From: Brachycybe producta
Lineage: Eukaryota; Arthropoda; Diplopoda; Playtdesmida; Andrognathidae
DNA length: 64,000 nt
NCBI GenBank assembly: GCA_036925085.1
Contig: JAUPFP010000005.1
Coordinates: 4,803,383-4,867,382 of the forward strand
Reading direction: 5' to 3'
Position 1 is the stretch's first letter. Each line of letters begins with the position of its first letter. A program made the position numbers and the translations under genes. The notes below the pieces were generated by a model, which did no database searches, had not been told where the DNA came from, and saw only the letters and a program-made list of their open reading frames with translations. This document shows, piece after piece, positions 24,173-36,372 of the stretch.

Positions 24173-24510
24173 AACCCGTCATAAATGACGGGAGCAAAAT
24201 TCACAGGCAATTGTGCCCAGCATTAGAATTTCTTTTCCTCCGCCCTTTTATGACGTCAGACCAAGTAACCAATTAGAAATTGAATGACGTTCATAAAAGG
24301 GCTGAGCAAACGAAATTCTAATGCTGGGCACAATTGCCTGTGATAAACTATAGTTTAATTTTGCTACTATTATCCCCTCCCCTTTTTTATATTTGAAAGA
24401 GAAAATGAGCTTTTCATTTTCTCTGGTGGCGCATGCGCATCGTTTGTTCCTTTTTTACTCCTTTCATTTCAATTTCAGCCACCCCCTCACACTTTTTTTC
24501 AACCCTCCAC

Positions 24511-24547
<37 letters not shown>

Positions 24548-24718
24548 CCCCCCCCCCCCCTCTTCTACACTTTCCAATCTTTTCCCCTCTCCAATTTAAT
24601 ATCATGGGGTTCTTGTATGGGGCGTGTGCAACGTATAGTTGACCTTGAGAAAAAAGTGGTTCATTTATTCAGTTAAATTTATATAAATTCCGATGTTACA
24701 CACACGTACACACACAGA
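24173..24718 (-). mobile_element. Non-autonomous Helitron, copy 3
   Basis: Read on the minus strand it ends with the same hairpin and CTAG next to T. It contains the inner palindrome at 24213-24348 and a (CT)n-(C)n tract at 24514-24560. The 5' side shares AATTTATATAAATT and AGGTCTGTGT with copies 4 and 5. Confidence 0.8.
24213..24348. repeat. Foldback hairpin with conserved core, inside Helitron copy 3
   Basis: Arms of about 52 bp run from ACAGGCAATTGTGCCCAGC inward to CTCCGCCCTTTTATGACG and back. The core, read on the minus strand, is CAATTTCTAATTGGTTACTT. Confidence 0.75.
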
Positions 24719-24793
24719 CCTTCTCAAAATAGTAGATGCTTTGTGCACTGCAAAACGAAATGTGAGAAAATACGAAATACATTAAAAATACTA

Positions 24794-24968
24794 GGGACTT
24801 AGCGAAATTTCGTACGAAATAAATTTATTTACGAAATCCATTATTTTGACGTCATAAATAAAATTTCACCAATTAATCTCGTTAAATATAACGAAATCAG
24901 CCGGAAATGACGTCAAAATAATGGATTTCGTAAATAAATTTATTTCGTACGAAATTTCGCTAAGTCCC
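24794..24968. mobile_element. Near-perfect palindromic MITE with GGGACTTAGCG ends, copy 1
   Basis: About 60-bp arms starting GGGACTTAGCGAAATTTCGT and closing TGACGTCA meet around a 50-bp centre. The arms are almost identical. The left side is at TA. It is the small form of the element at 61368. Confidence 0.8.
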
Positions 24969-24969
24969 C

Positions 24970-25575
24970 ACTATATATTTAAAATTATTTCGTATTTTTA
25001 GTCTAATTTTACAAATGTCGTTACGATATTTTGTCTTTTTTTCGTGATGAAAGATTTCTTAAATTTCGTTGCCACGAAAAACTCGCGCATGCGTCTTTGT
25101 TGACATTTTGAGTAAACTAACTTTCAATAATTCTTGACCTATAGTAAATAGAAGGGTCACATTTGTGTCGTCATATCGAATTACATGTATTTTCTAATAA
25201 TAGTGAGATTATATTTTTCAACTAATGGAACTGCATTAGCTAAAGTGAACATGTAGTAAACTGTCTTTTTTTCTCCATTTTAAGTTTTAACAGTTTAATA
25301 AAATATAATTTTCTTCAAGTAGAACCAACCAGAACCTTATTGTCCTGGCAAAACACACATTATATGATAATATGTGTAATCTAAGCAGAACTTGATAAAA
25401 AAAAAATCCCCTAGCCAATAATTAAACCCATGACGGACGTCTCACTGTTCAGCCTTAAGATGGAATCAACTTGGCCACCATTGCAGTTTGGGAGATCAAC
25501 GGTGTCCTTTACCCCCTAATCCACACATTGGTTAATTTATTCATTGGAAAAGGCAGGATGCAAGCTGGGCATGCC
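24970..25575. other. AT-rich sequence without recognised features
   Basis: No gene recognised. Confidence 0.4.
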
Positions 25576-25578
25576 TTA

Positions 25579-26497
25579 AGCCGCCCATTTACTAGTAAGC
25601 TCAAGATTCTTGTATTGAAACCAGTAGCTGAAAATGAACATGTGTTTCAGCTATTGTGTTTAGCCATCTTCAATTCTGCAACAAAACAGCTCAGCTCAGC
25701 TTTTCAGTTCACATAAAATGAGTTCTGGAAGCACCTCAAATGAGTTTATTTTATTAAACAAGGTCCACATCATGTGGGCTTGATAAGATAATTATTTGCT
25801 TCTTATATCGTTTTTAGATTCCTATTGGTTGATGGGTATCATGTGATGATGATATCACTATAGCTGACCAGCTACAAATGAGCTGAAATATTTAACTACA
25901 TTAGATATAAGCTGAAATGCATCTTAAGCTTTAATTTGCTGTTTCAGCTGAAATCTTTCATCGTCAACTTACATGTAAATGTCAGAGCTGATAAGAGGAG
26001 ACGCATAAAGCTGGTCGCCCACTAGGTCGGTGATGCGGCACTGCCCGGCGCAGAGTTTCCAACTAGAGGTCTGCCCACTATGAAGTTCTTCTCCTTCATC
26101 CCACAGTATCGATGGAGACGGTGATAAGTAGTGAGGAGGAAGTATTTTTTTGGCTGCTGTGGAGGAGGTAGAGGAGGAAGAGAAAGTACACAAAATATGG
26201 AAGGAAACTGATAAATACTTTTCCGCTCTCCCGTCCACTAGGACGGAAGCGTGGAGAAATTCCGACCTCAAGAAGTTTCAAACTTTCTCCAGGGCGGTGC
26301 CGCGCCGCGGATCTCCGCGCTTCCACCGTAATGGACGGTGCTCCATTCATTTACATGCATTTTTCTTGGTAGCCGTTTTTTTCTCCGCACTGCGCCACGT
26401 CCCCGACCTAGTGGGCGACCAGCTTAAGCTGGTAGCCTACAACATTTCTGCTTCAGCTCATACAATTCACCTCTTAAGCTCACTAGTTAATGCGGTT
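25579..26497. mobile_element. Harbinger-like foldback MITE hosting another MITE
   Basis: AGCCGCCCATTTACTAGTAA at the left mirrors CACTAGTTAATGCGGTT at the right, with TTA on both sides. The body reiterates AGCT/TCAGCT words. The element at 26009-26424 sits inside it. Confidence 0.65.
26009..26424. mobile_element. Harbinger-like MITE with perfect TAA duplication (nested)
   Basis: AGCTGGTCGCCCACTAGGTC and GACCTAGTGGGCGACCAGCT are perfect inverted ends between TAA duplications. The interior is GC-richer and has an open frame (26150-26599) with no recognised domain that runs across the right end, so it is probably fortuitous. Confidence 0.8.
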
Positions 26498-27829
26498 TTA
26501 TGGCTGCCAACTTTTAATTGTTCAGAGGTTCAAGTTGAAATTGATGGGGGGTTTTTCTTAAAAAATATCCATACAAAGCCTACCCTGAATCCCATTTGAA
26601 AATGTGTGCACTGAGTGTTATCCATAGACACAAAAGTGTGCGTCATTTGGCGAGAACATTCTTACACAAATGTGGAGAAAGTCAACCATTAGCAAATTAT
26701 GATCTAGATGGACGAGAATACCCATTCGATTTTCGTTTTTTTTTTTTGTTTGTTTTTCGAATAAGCTCAAGTTATTATGATTTCGTTAAATTTACATATA
26801 ATTATGTTGATTTTTATACAATGTACTTAAAACTTGTATTGAGATGAGGGGGTCCCACAATAGAATCTGATGAGGTAGATTAAACATAGTTTAGTGAAAT
26901 ATTACGTGTAGCCTCGAGAGACTGTTTAATTAAGTGAAAATGTTAGAAATGGCATCGAACAAACAATTAAGATTATGATGACGATATAATTAATTGTTAG
27001 ACCGCGCGCACCAGACACACACTTAAGAAAAAGCTATAATGTAATATGTCTTCTTCTTCTTCTTCTTCTTCATGAAACCACCCTGGTTTTAACTCTTTTT
27101 TCTTTCTTCCTTTCTTATCTTTTTCTCTCTCTCCATTCAATGATTAGTAGTTGCAATATTATAGAAACTCCTAAAAGATGATTGAAATTACATGTGTGTT
27201 TTGTATGTGTTAGCATGAGATTGTGTGAGTGGCAGGCACTCAATAGCCCTCTTACTTATAATTGTCATTGTGTGTGTCTATTCGTGCGTTTTCTCTTCTG
27301 CATTCAATTCAGCTTTCTTTCTTTTCATTTTTTTCTAAGTTGCTTCTTCAATCAAGTTAACCGCCTCGTTTACGTTAATGCAGAAATTGTTGTAGCTGCA
27401 TGCTGAAAACAGAAAAAAATGTCAGAAAACGGTCAAATGCATATATAGCCCATAATGCAAAGCGACGCATCAAACAGAATCATTAATTTTATTCAACTTC
27501 TCTAAAGAAACATTGAATTTGTCACAAAAACGTTAAACAGTTTCACAAAACGTGGACGCATCCAGATGTGCCTTGGTTATAAAATAGGGTTGAAGTGCGT
27601 CCAGAGGTGCCACGTCATGTGACGTCACTTAGTGCTTATGTGGCTATAGCTCTTGAAGCATCGAGTTTTCAGAATTGTGGCTTTTGAAGTAATAAGGTTT
27701 TAAGATGGTGACATGCACACACACACACATACACCATTTCTGATATGCAATAGATGAGGAAGAGGAACCCAGTAGCATATAATTATCTGAAAGCAGCACC
27801 GTTAACGAGGAGGACTATACATAGGCAAG
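26498..27829. other. Anonymous sequence
   Basis: Microsatellite (CTT)n at 27047-27070 and (CA)n near 27717-27728. No gene recognised. Confidence 0.35.
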
Positions 27830-28135
27830 GTTGACCACTCTTAAGAAAATTAGGGAGATTTTTGCTAGGACAGATTCATATTATTGGTCTTTTTTTTCCC
27901 TAGAGTTAAAAGACAATGGAACTCTCTTCCTGAGGCAGTGGTGAATGCGGATAATGTTGTTTTGTGGGATTGACATTTATATATTCATTTTGTTTTATAT
28001 ATATATGTGCATGTATATGTGCTTGACAATGCTTAATGCTGCATGTGGACTTTTATGTCCCTCTGCCATAGGCCTATTTGGCTGCTTGCAGAGTACTAAT
28101 TGTAATTGACAATATTTAGAAAACTGAATGACTAA
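27830..28135 (+). mobile_element. LINE 3' end fragment
   Basis: A frame reads FFPRVKRQWNSLPEAVVNAD, the conserved end of the reverse transcriptase ORF of Jockey/CR1-type LINEs. A non-coding tail follows (ccctctgccataggcctatt). It is 5'-truncated, as LINE copies usually are. Confidence 0.65.
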
Positions 28136-28309
28136 ACGTAACCAATTCGGTCCAATTAAGATAAGATTGCACACCATTGTTGCCAGTTTGTAAAGTTCAC
28201 TGCTAAAGACACTACTCCAGTCGCCCTACATCAACAATGTGAACAGTAGTAGGTTGACCAATGGTTGGGGATGTCATCTCGTTTCTGGGCATGGGTTGTG
28301 GCATTCATA

Positions 28310-28786
28310 CGAGGGGGTAAGTCAAAAATTATCCGCACTTCGGTTTTCTGGAATTCTCAAGGGCCAGTATTGGAAAACTATCAGAAAAAAGGTTCAGCTT
28401 GAGAGATGCTCACTGAAGGGCTGAAGCCTAAACTTCGGATGAAACGCAGAAGACTGCTTATCCAAGGGCGTTGTGATCTTGCATGACAATGCACGTCCGC
28501 ACACCTCTGCCCAAACTGTTTACACTCTACAAAAACTTCGTTTTCCGGTGTTAAAGCATCCTCCCTACGGTATAGTCCTGATCTTGCTCCATCGGACTGT
28601 TACCTAGCTGTTTGGTCCCCTGAAAGTAGCCCTTCGAGGACGAAGATTCACCTCTAATTTAGAAGTGAAGACAGTGGTGATGGAAAGCAAGGAGATTATT
28701 TTGAAAAATGATGTATTTGTCTTTTCGAAAAGTTGATTAAAATAAATTCTACAGCCAGAATGCGGATAATTTTTGACTCACCCTCG
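28310..28786 (+). mobile_element. mariner relic with both ends
   Basis: The ends CGAGGGGGTAAGTCAAAAAT and ATTTTTGACTCACCCTCG lie between TA duplications. The inside keeps transposase text: GVVILHDNARPHTSAQTV and FPVLKHPPYG, i.e. the second catalytic Asp (HDNARPH) region of mariner. Frames are broken and much of the 5' half is deleted; it cannot move by itself. Confidence 0.9.
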
Positions 28787-29333
28787 TACTAACTATAGCA
28801 AGCAACTAACCAGCCCAACTGGTTTTAGCTGTGGGGTTGCTCAATTGAGAGATCTTAGTTTGGTTGAGGGCCATTGGGTTTGTTGTTTTTTTTGGGGGGG
28901 GGAGGCTTTGATTTGGTTGGTGTGCCCTTAGGCTTCTGTGGCCTAGAGCCTAATTGCTGGTGGGCTGGAGTTCTATTACACATGCTTTAGATAAGTAATG
29001 TCATTAACAAAGTCTGTTCAATAATGTCATTGCCATCCCATAGTAGGCGTCCATCATAGGCGGTCATTGTCCTCATGGTGTTCTGTTAAGTGTGACGAGA
29101 AAAATGCGGAAGAGGTGGAAACGCCAAAAACATGCTACCTCTGCCAGAACAGTGCATATGAAACAGCTTACTGCATACGGATTATGACATGACAATGACA
29201 AGGCTAGTCGAGTTTCATTTTATTGGTCAATCGTAAATCAGGAGCTGTAAGCGGCGTATACTTCACCAGAGCAATAACCACCATCATTACATCACGTTTA
29301 CCTCTTTTGCGTGAAAAAAATATTTCCCGCATA
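28787..29333. other. Anonymous sequence
   Basis: No gene or family recognised. Confidence 0.4.
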
Positions 29334-29697
29334 CTTAAGATGGTTATATGAACAGCTCATTTTCAAACTCTTTGATCATTTTGTCTTTCAGAAGAGCAAA
29401 ATTAAGAGAAACTATAGAAAGTGTTTTTAGAAACTAGAATGGTAGCTCAATTACTTAAGGATATTTTTATGTTAGCATTTTTCGAAATGAACTTTTTATA
29501 GACAAAATATTTTTAAAAAATGTCGTCTGCTTAAAATTGGGTCGTTTTCATTGTATAAAGTTTATTTTGAAAGATATTAAACGCTCGATATTAAACATGA
29601 AAAATACCCATTATAGTTTTTAAAACGCATTCAAGTTTCTCTTCATTTTGTACCTGAAAGACAGAATTATCAGAGTTGGAGAGGCGTTTACTTAAAT
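29334..29697. mobile_element. Foldback MITE family with AGAAACTAGAA arms, copy 1 of 4
   Basis: The arms read CTTTCAGAAGAGCAAAATTA, TTTTTAGAAACTAGAA, GTAGCTCAATTACTTAAGG and back in complement. Copies at 38123, 41150 and 47490 share the whole plan. Confidence 0.75.
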
Positions 29698-29935
29698 TTC
29701 AAGGGGTTACACACACTCCTTTTGTACTGGAGACACTCCGACCCCAATTTCCATGGTACTCAAAGCAGCAAATTCACTCGGGGAAATTTCAGGAAGGAAA
29801 CGAAACCCTGAGTGTTTCTGTTTTTATTTTCTGAGTGAATGTTTTTGTTTCTATGATTTGTATTGCATGTGTGTGGGATTTCTTTTGTTTTTGTTTTCGT
29901 CTTACACTTTTTTGTGTGTGTTTTTTAAAATGTAA

Positions 29936-31332
29936 AGCCTCGGTTTCACGGCGATAGTTCTTTCGTGAGAGTAGCTGTCGTGAAAGTTGCGATAGTTCAC
30001 TCTCACGCAGTGGCGTCAATAGGGGTTTTGTCACTCAGTGCCGGATATCCATGGTGTCACCTCCTCCCGCCCTGACGAAAAGGCGTCTAGGCTACATCAC
30101 CAAATTACGTTGTTTTCTTCGAAAAATGTCCGCAAAGAACGCTAGAAAACGTTTTCCTATTGAGCCGATAAACCCGATTTTAAAAAAAAAATTTAATTTT
30201 TAAAATTCACAGTCGTGCGGCAATATGTTTATTTTTCATATTTAAAGTTGTCCAATATTAAGTTTTTAAAGTGCAATGGGCACCTTAAATATATGCTAAT
30301 CGAGTGATAGAATGACAAAAAAATTGGTAAGTGTGGTTCTATTTTAAAAAAACTATTTCAGAGTCGCGAATTTCTAACTCTTTATGTTAAACTCCATTGA
30401 GTACGCCCTCATAAGAAAAAAAAAACATCCATTAAAATGCTCGTAAAAATAGTTTTAGAAAAACTCAGCACGTGCGCCAATGTGTTGGCGTCACTGTGGT
30501 TTAATTGTGGTTTAATTGTGGTTTTTTAAAATTTATTTTTATGTATTTTTACGAGCATTTTAATGGATTTTTTTGCTTACGAGCGCGCGTACTCAATGGA
30601 GTTTAACATAAGAGTTAGAAATTCGCGATTTTGAAATGGTTTTTAAAAATATAACCGCACTTTTTGTCATTCTATCACTCGATCAACATATATTTAAGGT
30701 GCACATTGCAAACTTTAATATTGGACAACTTTAAATATGAAAAATAAACATATTGCCGCCACTGTGGATTTTAAAAACTAACGTTTCTTCTTTAACATCG
30801 GGTTTATGGGCTCAATAGAAAAACGATGCTAGCGCTCTTTGCGGACATTTTTCCAAGTAATTTGGTGATGTAGCCTCTTAAATACAAAAATTATTAAACA
30901 ACAATTTTACAAGTAGGCATGGGAACAACGTGTGTACACTCCTGTTATTGGTGTCACCCGCTGCAGTCGGCACCCCCCCTAGCGACGCCACTGCTCTCAC
31001 GATAGCAACCGTCTACATGTCTTTGAAGTAACGTAATAGTTCTGTCGTGACAATGCGACGTCTCTACTTCACAGTCAACAACAGTGTTGCCTCTCTCCCT
31101 CTAGAAGCCAAATTTTCCTACAAAGTGAATTTTTCCCTACAAGCGATCACTCAGCAACTATTATAGTCACTGTCACTGTCGCAATAGTACTATCAACTAT
31201 CTAGTCAAACGAGATAGTTGTGATAGTGTGATATCGCAACAGTGCGATAGTGACTATCCTGTGGTCTGGCACGATGATAGTTCTCGCGATAGTTGCTGCT
31301 CTCATGACAGCAACTATCGTGAAAATGGGTCT
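29936..31332. mobile_element. Harbinger-like palindromic MITE, split by a hAT insertion
   Basis: AGCCTCGGTTTCACGGCG at the left and CGTGAAAATGGGTCT at the right lie between TAA duplications. The body reiterates GATAGTT and its complement. It is interrupted by the hAT element 30008-30993. A relative lies at 43606. Confidence 0.8.
30008..30993. mobile_element. hAT foldback MITE with perfect 8-bp duplication (nested)
   Basis: CAGTGGCGTCAATAGGGG and CCCCTAGCGACGCCACTG are flanked by CTCTCACG on both sides (30000-30007, 30994-31001). The two ~400-bp arms pair throughout, e.g. GAGTTAGAAATTCGCG against CGCGAATTTCTAACTC. This is long for a MITE foldback. No transposase. Confidence 0.9.
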
Positions 31333-31652
31333 TAATACTTGTGATTTGAAGCTTAAGGATAAGCTGGAAGCTCCAGTTGAAAGCCAAAAACAACAACAAA
31401 AAACCCCTTATGATGTTAAAAAGGTTTTCTTATGTTTCATCTATTTTGTCTAGACATTTTGATGTGGTCATTTAAATTGCCACCCCTTTTTCAAATTATT
31501 AAGAACTTGAAACCTCCTTTTGTTTAAAGAAAAAAAAGACAGAAAAAGTAATCTGAAATAGAATCATGATTGTGTGAACATTGTGTGTGTGTGAAAACGT
31601 AAAGAAATTCATTTGAACAAACTTGAGAACATATATTATGAAATAACATCTT

Positions 31653-31682
31653 TGATGATGATGATGATCATCATCATCATCA
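31653..31682. repeat. Perfect 30-bp palindrome (TGA)5(TCA)5
   Basis: Five TGA units run straight into five TCA units, a mirror of each other on the two strands. Confidence 0.9.
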
Positions 31683-33686
31683 GTCTGTTATTTGTACTCT
31701 TACAAATTTATAAAAGTTGATCTAATTTTTTGAAGTGAAATCCATATTAAAGTTAACTCTTAATCACTTGACACCACATAAGGTGGTGGTTGGTCCATTC
31801 ATTTTAGATTTCAGTTTCTGATGAAGTCATTTCTTGAGACGAAGAGGAGAAACACAAACCGAATACTAATTATTATTAGAAGAAGAAGAAGAAGAAACAA
31901 ACACAGAAGTGTTTTCTAATCTCTGGAACATTTTTTTTTTGTAAATAAAATCACAAATTCAGTAAAAGATATCTTTGTACTTGAACTCTCTAAGCAGGGT
32001 TCTTCTAATAAAGGAGAAAAGAAAACCCTTTTTTTTTTTTCTGTTCAGAGGGGATTCAAGTTGAAGTTCAACCTCTTAAATTTAGTCCTAAATGAACTCA
32101 AAATTTAGGAAAAAGGTCTGAAAAATAGAATGAAAATAAAAAATGACTTCATTTTTGAAGTCATTTTTTGTGAAGTGGGGCCACTCAGTAATTTCTGTAT
32201 TGTAATAATGAGTTGTAGGTTCGAATTTGACACTTCAAACACACATCCCCCCTCCCCTCTCCCCTTTCTTTAATTAGAACTATTAAGATGATGAATATTG
32301 ATTAATTTTCTTCTTTACTTCAAATGGTTAAATTGTGTCAAAAATAAAAGATAAGAAAAGAAGAAATAATAGAAAAGAAAGAAAGCAAAGAAAGAAAGAA
32401 AGAAAGAAAGAAAAATAAATTTGAAAATCTCTTCTGTGTTGATGATTTTTTTTTTTTTTCTTTTTGTCCCTACCTATAAATTGACATTGTCTTCAAGACT
32501 TCAATTTTTTGAAGGAAGTAGTGAAGGGTCCCAATAGAATAAATGTTGGGGCCGCGGACCACCACAACCACCACCACATCACTGGACTTTGAATAAGCCA
32601 ATATCATATTCAGTCACATGTTGTAATTCCATATCCGCAGAATTTTTTTTTTTTTTGCTTCTTCTACTTTATACACGTTTTGGTTGAAGTTGAAATTATA
32701 ATATTTAGAATTGAAAATTTAATTATAATTTTTTTTACTATAATAAAAAAAATTGTGACGTTTTGAAATTTTTCTTTTTTTTAAAAAAAAAAATAATCCT
32801 TAATCAATTGTCGCAATTGGGGGAAATGATGTTCAAATCGTTATTTTATCCTCTTCAATGCTGACATCCAATTTCAACCAAATGATTGTTTTGAATGACA
32901 CTCGCAAGGTGGCGCTCTATTTTTGTGTCCCACCATAGTTGTAAAGGAGAATGGGGGGGGGAGAAAATTTCCAATTGCCACCACCAGGTCAACCACCATC
33001 TACACCCATACAATGATAAAAACTAGAATGTACGTGAATATAGGTGTGTGTACAAGATATAAGCGCAATTTCTTTCCAATCCTTAAAACTAAGCTCAAGT
33101 AATAACCATTTTTGTTAGCAATAGTGGAGCATCATCACTCTGGATGAGAGAACCCTAACCTCTTTGCTCCACCCTCTCAATCTTACCCTTACCCTCACCC
33201 TTACTCTGAACACATCATTCCCTCTATTTCCCCTTCTTCTTAAGATAGAAATATATTGGACTGTCCCATTGCAGATAAAGCTCTAGCGCAAAACCCGGAA
33301 GATACAAAACCCCAATGATGGCAACTTCATTTTTTGTTGTTGTTGGTGTTGTTACCTTTCAATAATGGGTGACAATTTGATAGAAAAGGTGGAATTGCAC
33401 TCACAAATTAATTAATTTTTTTCTCTCGCACACTCTTTCTAACCCTTGAGGCTGTCAAAAAACTAAACAAATATTGTGAATCACCTCATATTTAAAAATC
33501 GATACAATTTTTCTACTTGTTAACACCACAGTATGGAAATAATTGACCACAGAGATTGAGGCCCAAATGCAAGAAGGAAAAATTAGCATTTGAACTGCAA
33601 ATTAAACTTTTTGAGCAGGATTTTAATATAATTTGTGTTGAAAAATTTATGTTGAGTGGATGTCAATAAAATAGAGGTTTTCTATA

Positions 33687-33770
33687 CCTGCCTCATCGTA
33701 AGAAGAGGCTTGTGACGTCAATGGGGTTGACGTAAAATTTAGGATTGTGTCATTTAGTCTGAAGAGAAAA
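33687..33770. mobile_element. Fragment of the 18914 MITE family
   Basis: AAGAGGCTTGTGACGTCAAT, then GGGGTTGACG, AAATTTAGGA and GTCATTTAGTC follow the left arm of the element at 18914. Confidence 0.5.
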
Positions 33771-34109
33771 GGGACACACATATAGTCCCACCGGTTCATC
33801 AATTGCGAACGTACAAGTGTCCAACTGGCAAATTTATCATACTACAATATAAACATTCTCTCGACTGAAAAGCACCCGGGCAATTTAAACCATTCCTTTT
33901 ATTGTCGAAAAAGCAGTGAACATCCTAGGCTGGTTGATGTACGGCATAGAACGTCGGCAAGCCGTGTCCAGAAACGGCCCCCGTTTTTTTTTTCTGGGTT
34001 CAACGTGGGCAATATTGGGAACACGTCTCTCGTAGAAACTCGTGTTAAAGTTGTCTGAAAAAACTTTACACCCTTATACCCTCGACACACATACACAGTT
34101 AAATGCATT

Positions 34110-34385
34110 TAAATATTAAACACGTTCTACAGAGCCCCGTGAAGGTCAAATGGACAATATGTCGAATTCAATTTATTCCGTTAATAATCTGAAAATATTG
34201 AGTTAATACTTAAATATAATATCTAAACTATTGACAACATATTGATTTAGTATTTCAATTTAAAATATTAATAATAAAGTCAATTTTTATTTTGGTTCAT
34301 GTCCTTAACTGGATTCCGTATAATTCACCTAAACACATTTAATTTGAATTCATTTAACTCATGTGTGAGTACAAGGTATTAGGGT
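34110..34385 (+). repeat. Dispersed AT-rich repeat, copy 2 of 3
   Basis: Preceded by TACAGAGCCCCGTGAAGG, a variant of the terminal repeat of the MITE at 42676. The rest matches 14692-14920 closely. Confidence 0.75.
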
Positions 34386-35105
34386 GTAAACTCTTTGATT
34401 ATTTATGACTTATTTCATCCTGTCAAGCTTTTTTTTAAAAATTTTGAAAATTAAAACTTGCAACAAAAAATGATTTCCAATTCTATTTCTCATCTATTTC
34501 TGTATTAATTTTTTTTTTATAAATTCCATTTGTTGTTGAATTGATTTGTTGGCCATCTTGAACTGCTCATGTTTTATTTTCATTCATCATTTTGCCCCCC
34601 CCCCCCCCCAGCCATGCGCCCAGGTCACTTGCCCCTTTGCCCCCTTCCCCTCGTGCTACGCCACGGTTCATAGGGTTCAAGTTGAAGTTCAAGTGTTAAG
34701 TTTTCTTCTTGAATTTCGGCTTTAGTTTGGGTTATTGGCGTTGTGTTAAATGGGTTAATTGTTGTGGAGTTGCCAAAAATTGAAATAAAAATCCTGTCTT
34801 AAGTGAGCGATAAACGTTGAACTATTTAATCATTTATTTTTTCCCCATCAAAGTAAGTGTTGTTCAATAATTAATAGTTTAAGTAACGTTTTCATACAAA
34901 AAAATGGCATCGCCGTAAAGATGATTATTTTGCAAAGCTTATGAATTTTTTATTTGTTAAATTTTTTACGAAGCTTATTTAATGCAACGAATTTTGTATT
35001 TCTTAAAAGATATTTTACTTTTAATTTCTAATAAAAGAAAATTTTAGATTTTGTATTTATTTTTCAATATGAAGATTGTCATTTTTTAAACATGTTATAT
35101 AACAA
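34386..35105. other. AT-rich sequence with a hAT-like right end
   Basis: A poly-C run (34595-34609) followed by CTCGTGCTACGCCACGG near 34655 resembles the right end of the element at 15454. No gene. Confidence 0.4.
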
Positions 35106-35443
35106 CTAGTGGGGTAACCCGTCATAAATGACGGGAGCAAAATTCACAGGCAATTGTGCACATGCTCGTCGTTTTTTCGTTTTTTTACTCCTTTCATTTC
35201 AATTTCAGTCACCCCCTCCCACTTTTTCACCTACACGTTTCTCTCTCTCTCTCTTTCTACACTTTCCACCCTTTTCCCCTCTCCAATTTAATATCATGGG
35301 GTTCTTGGATGGGATGGGTGCAACATATAGTTGACCTTGAAAGAAGAAAAAAAAGCAGTTCATTTATTCATTTATTTAAATTTATATAAATTCCGACGTG
35401 CTTCAATGGTTGTACAGCGTTACTTCAGAGACAGATACACAGA
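35106..35443 (-). mobile_element. Non-autonomous Helitron, copy 4
   Basis: The same CTAG/hairpin 3' end on the minus strand, then the shared pyrimidine-rich interior and the 5'-side words AGGTCTGTGT and CATTGAAGCACGTCGGAAT. It lacks the inner palindrome. A solo LTR and another Helitron follow. Confidence 0.8.
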
Positions 35444-35461
35444 CCTGGCATAATATATATA

Positions 35462-36355
35462 TGTGACGCGACTGGCCCACCTCTCGTACCTTTGGCTCCA
35501 GTGCCGACGATGCGTGAGGAACTTCGTCCTCGTTGACGACGTTGTTCCCTCTGCTGAGTCGGTGGTGCCGGGGTCGACTCTGTTGTCGACTGCTGCGGAC
35601 CAGCCTCTATTGCTGTTGAACCTCTGGGGGTTGGGTTCACCGGGCGCGACATTTACTTGCCTTGCCTGGCACGGCCCACAAAAAGACCGTCTTTCCTAGG
35701 GATCTTTGGTATAGGCGTGACGATGCCGAAGGAACTCTAGTCCTTTTTCGTTGGGTTGCTGGAGGCTCCAGGCAGAGGGACTCAGGCTGTGTCTGAGTAC
35801 CTTCTGCTGGATACTCCTCTATTTTAGGAGTACAGAAACTCAATACAATCCAAAATACACAATATGACACTGGTTGATGTATTCTGGACAAAACTCTTTA
35901 CTTGCTCTTGATTACATAATTATTATTGCTTTTACATAATATTATCCTCCAAGTCAGATCTTCACTCTTTGAACTCTCAAGAATGACTCTCTAGTCCAGA
36001 ACTTATCTGGTTAAACTCTAGATTCGGACTTTCTTACTCCGTGTCTAAACTCTGACTGTCCTCACACTCAAGTCTCAGGCTCACTTGTCCGGTCTCCTGG
36101 GAGGGGCAACTGTCACCTCAGGGCGTAATGATTGACCAACTGGGCCAATCATTGCCCTGGGCCGGGGATATTAAATCATAATCAGAAATATTCTTGGAAC
36201 TTATTTCCAATTTTCTCACGGTCGGACTTGGTTCCACGAATTCTCTAGAATTCGGGCCACCCATGTCCGAACATCTGTGCACCAAGGGGTGCCTTACTGT
36301 CAAAACTGAATTTTTGACTTAAGTGTTTCACCTTCTGTTTCTACAGGGTGTCACA
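35462..36355 (-). mobile_element. Solo LTR of a retrotransposon (fossil)
   Basis: An 894-bp unit bounded by TGTGAC and GTCACA type ends, i.e. TG...CA termini, flanked by a short TATA duplication within an AT tract. Its base composition is distinctly more GC-rich than the surroundings. No internal region or second LTR is present, so it is a recombination remnant. Gypsy-type ends are likely; age cannot be told. Confidence 0.65.
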
Positions 36356-36372
36356 TATATATATATATATAA

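Larger units (their letters stand above)
31333..34109. other. Anonymous sequence with microsatellites
   Basis: (GAA)n at 31881-31896, (AAAG)n at 32384-32412, poly-T/poly-A runs. A hammerhead-like motif is discussed under findings. No gene recognised. Confidence 0.4.

Noticed and set aside
25471-25716. 81-residue frame (MATIAVWEINGVLYPL...)
   Set aside because: No homology recognised, and it runs into the left arm of the MITE at 25579.
26150-26599. 149-residue frame beginning MAAVEEVEEEEK
   Set aside because: It crosses the right end of one MITE and into another, so it is a chance frame in foldback DNA.
35425-35891. Several overlapping frames on both strands
   Set aside because: They lie in the GC-richer solo LTR and show no domain.
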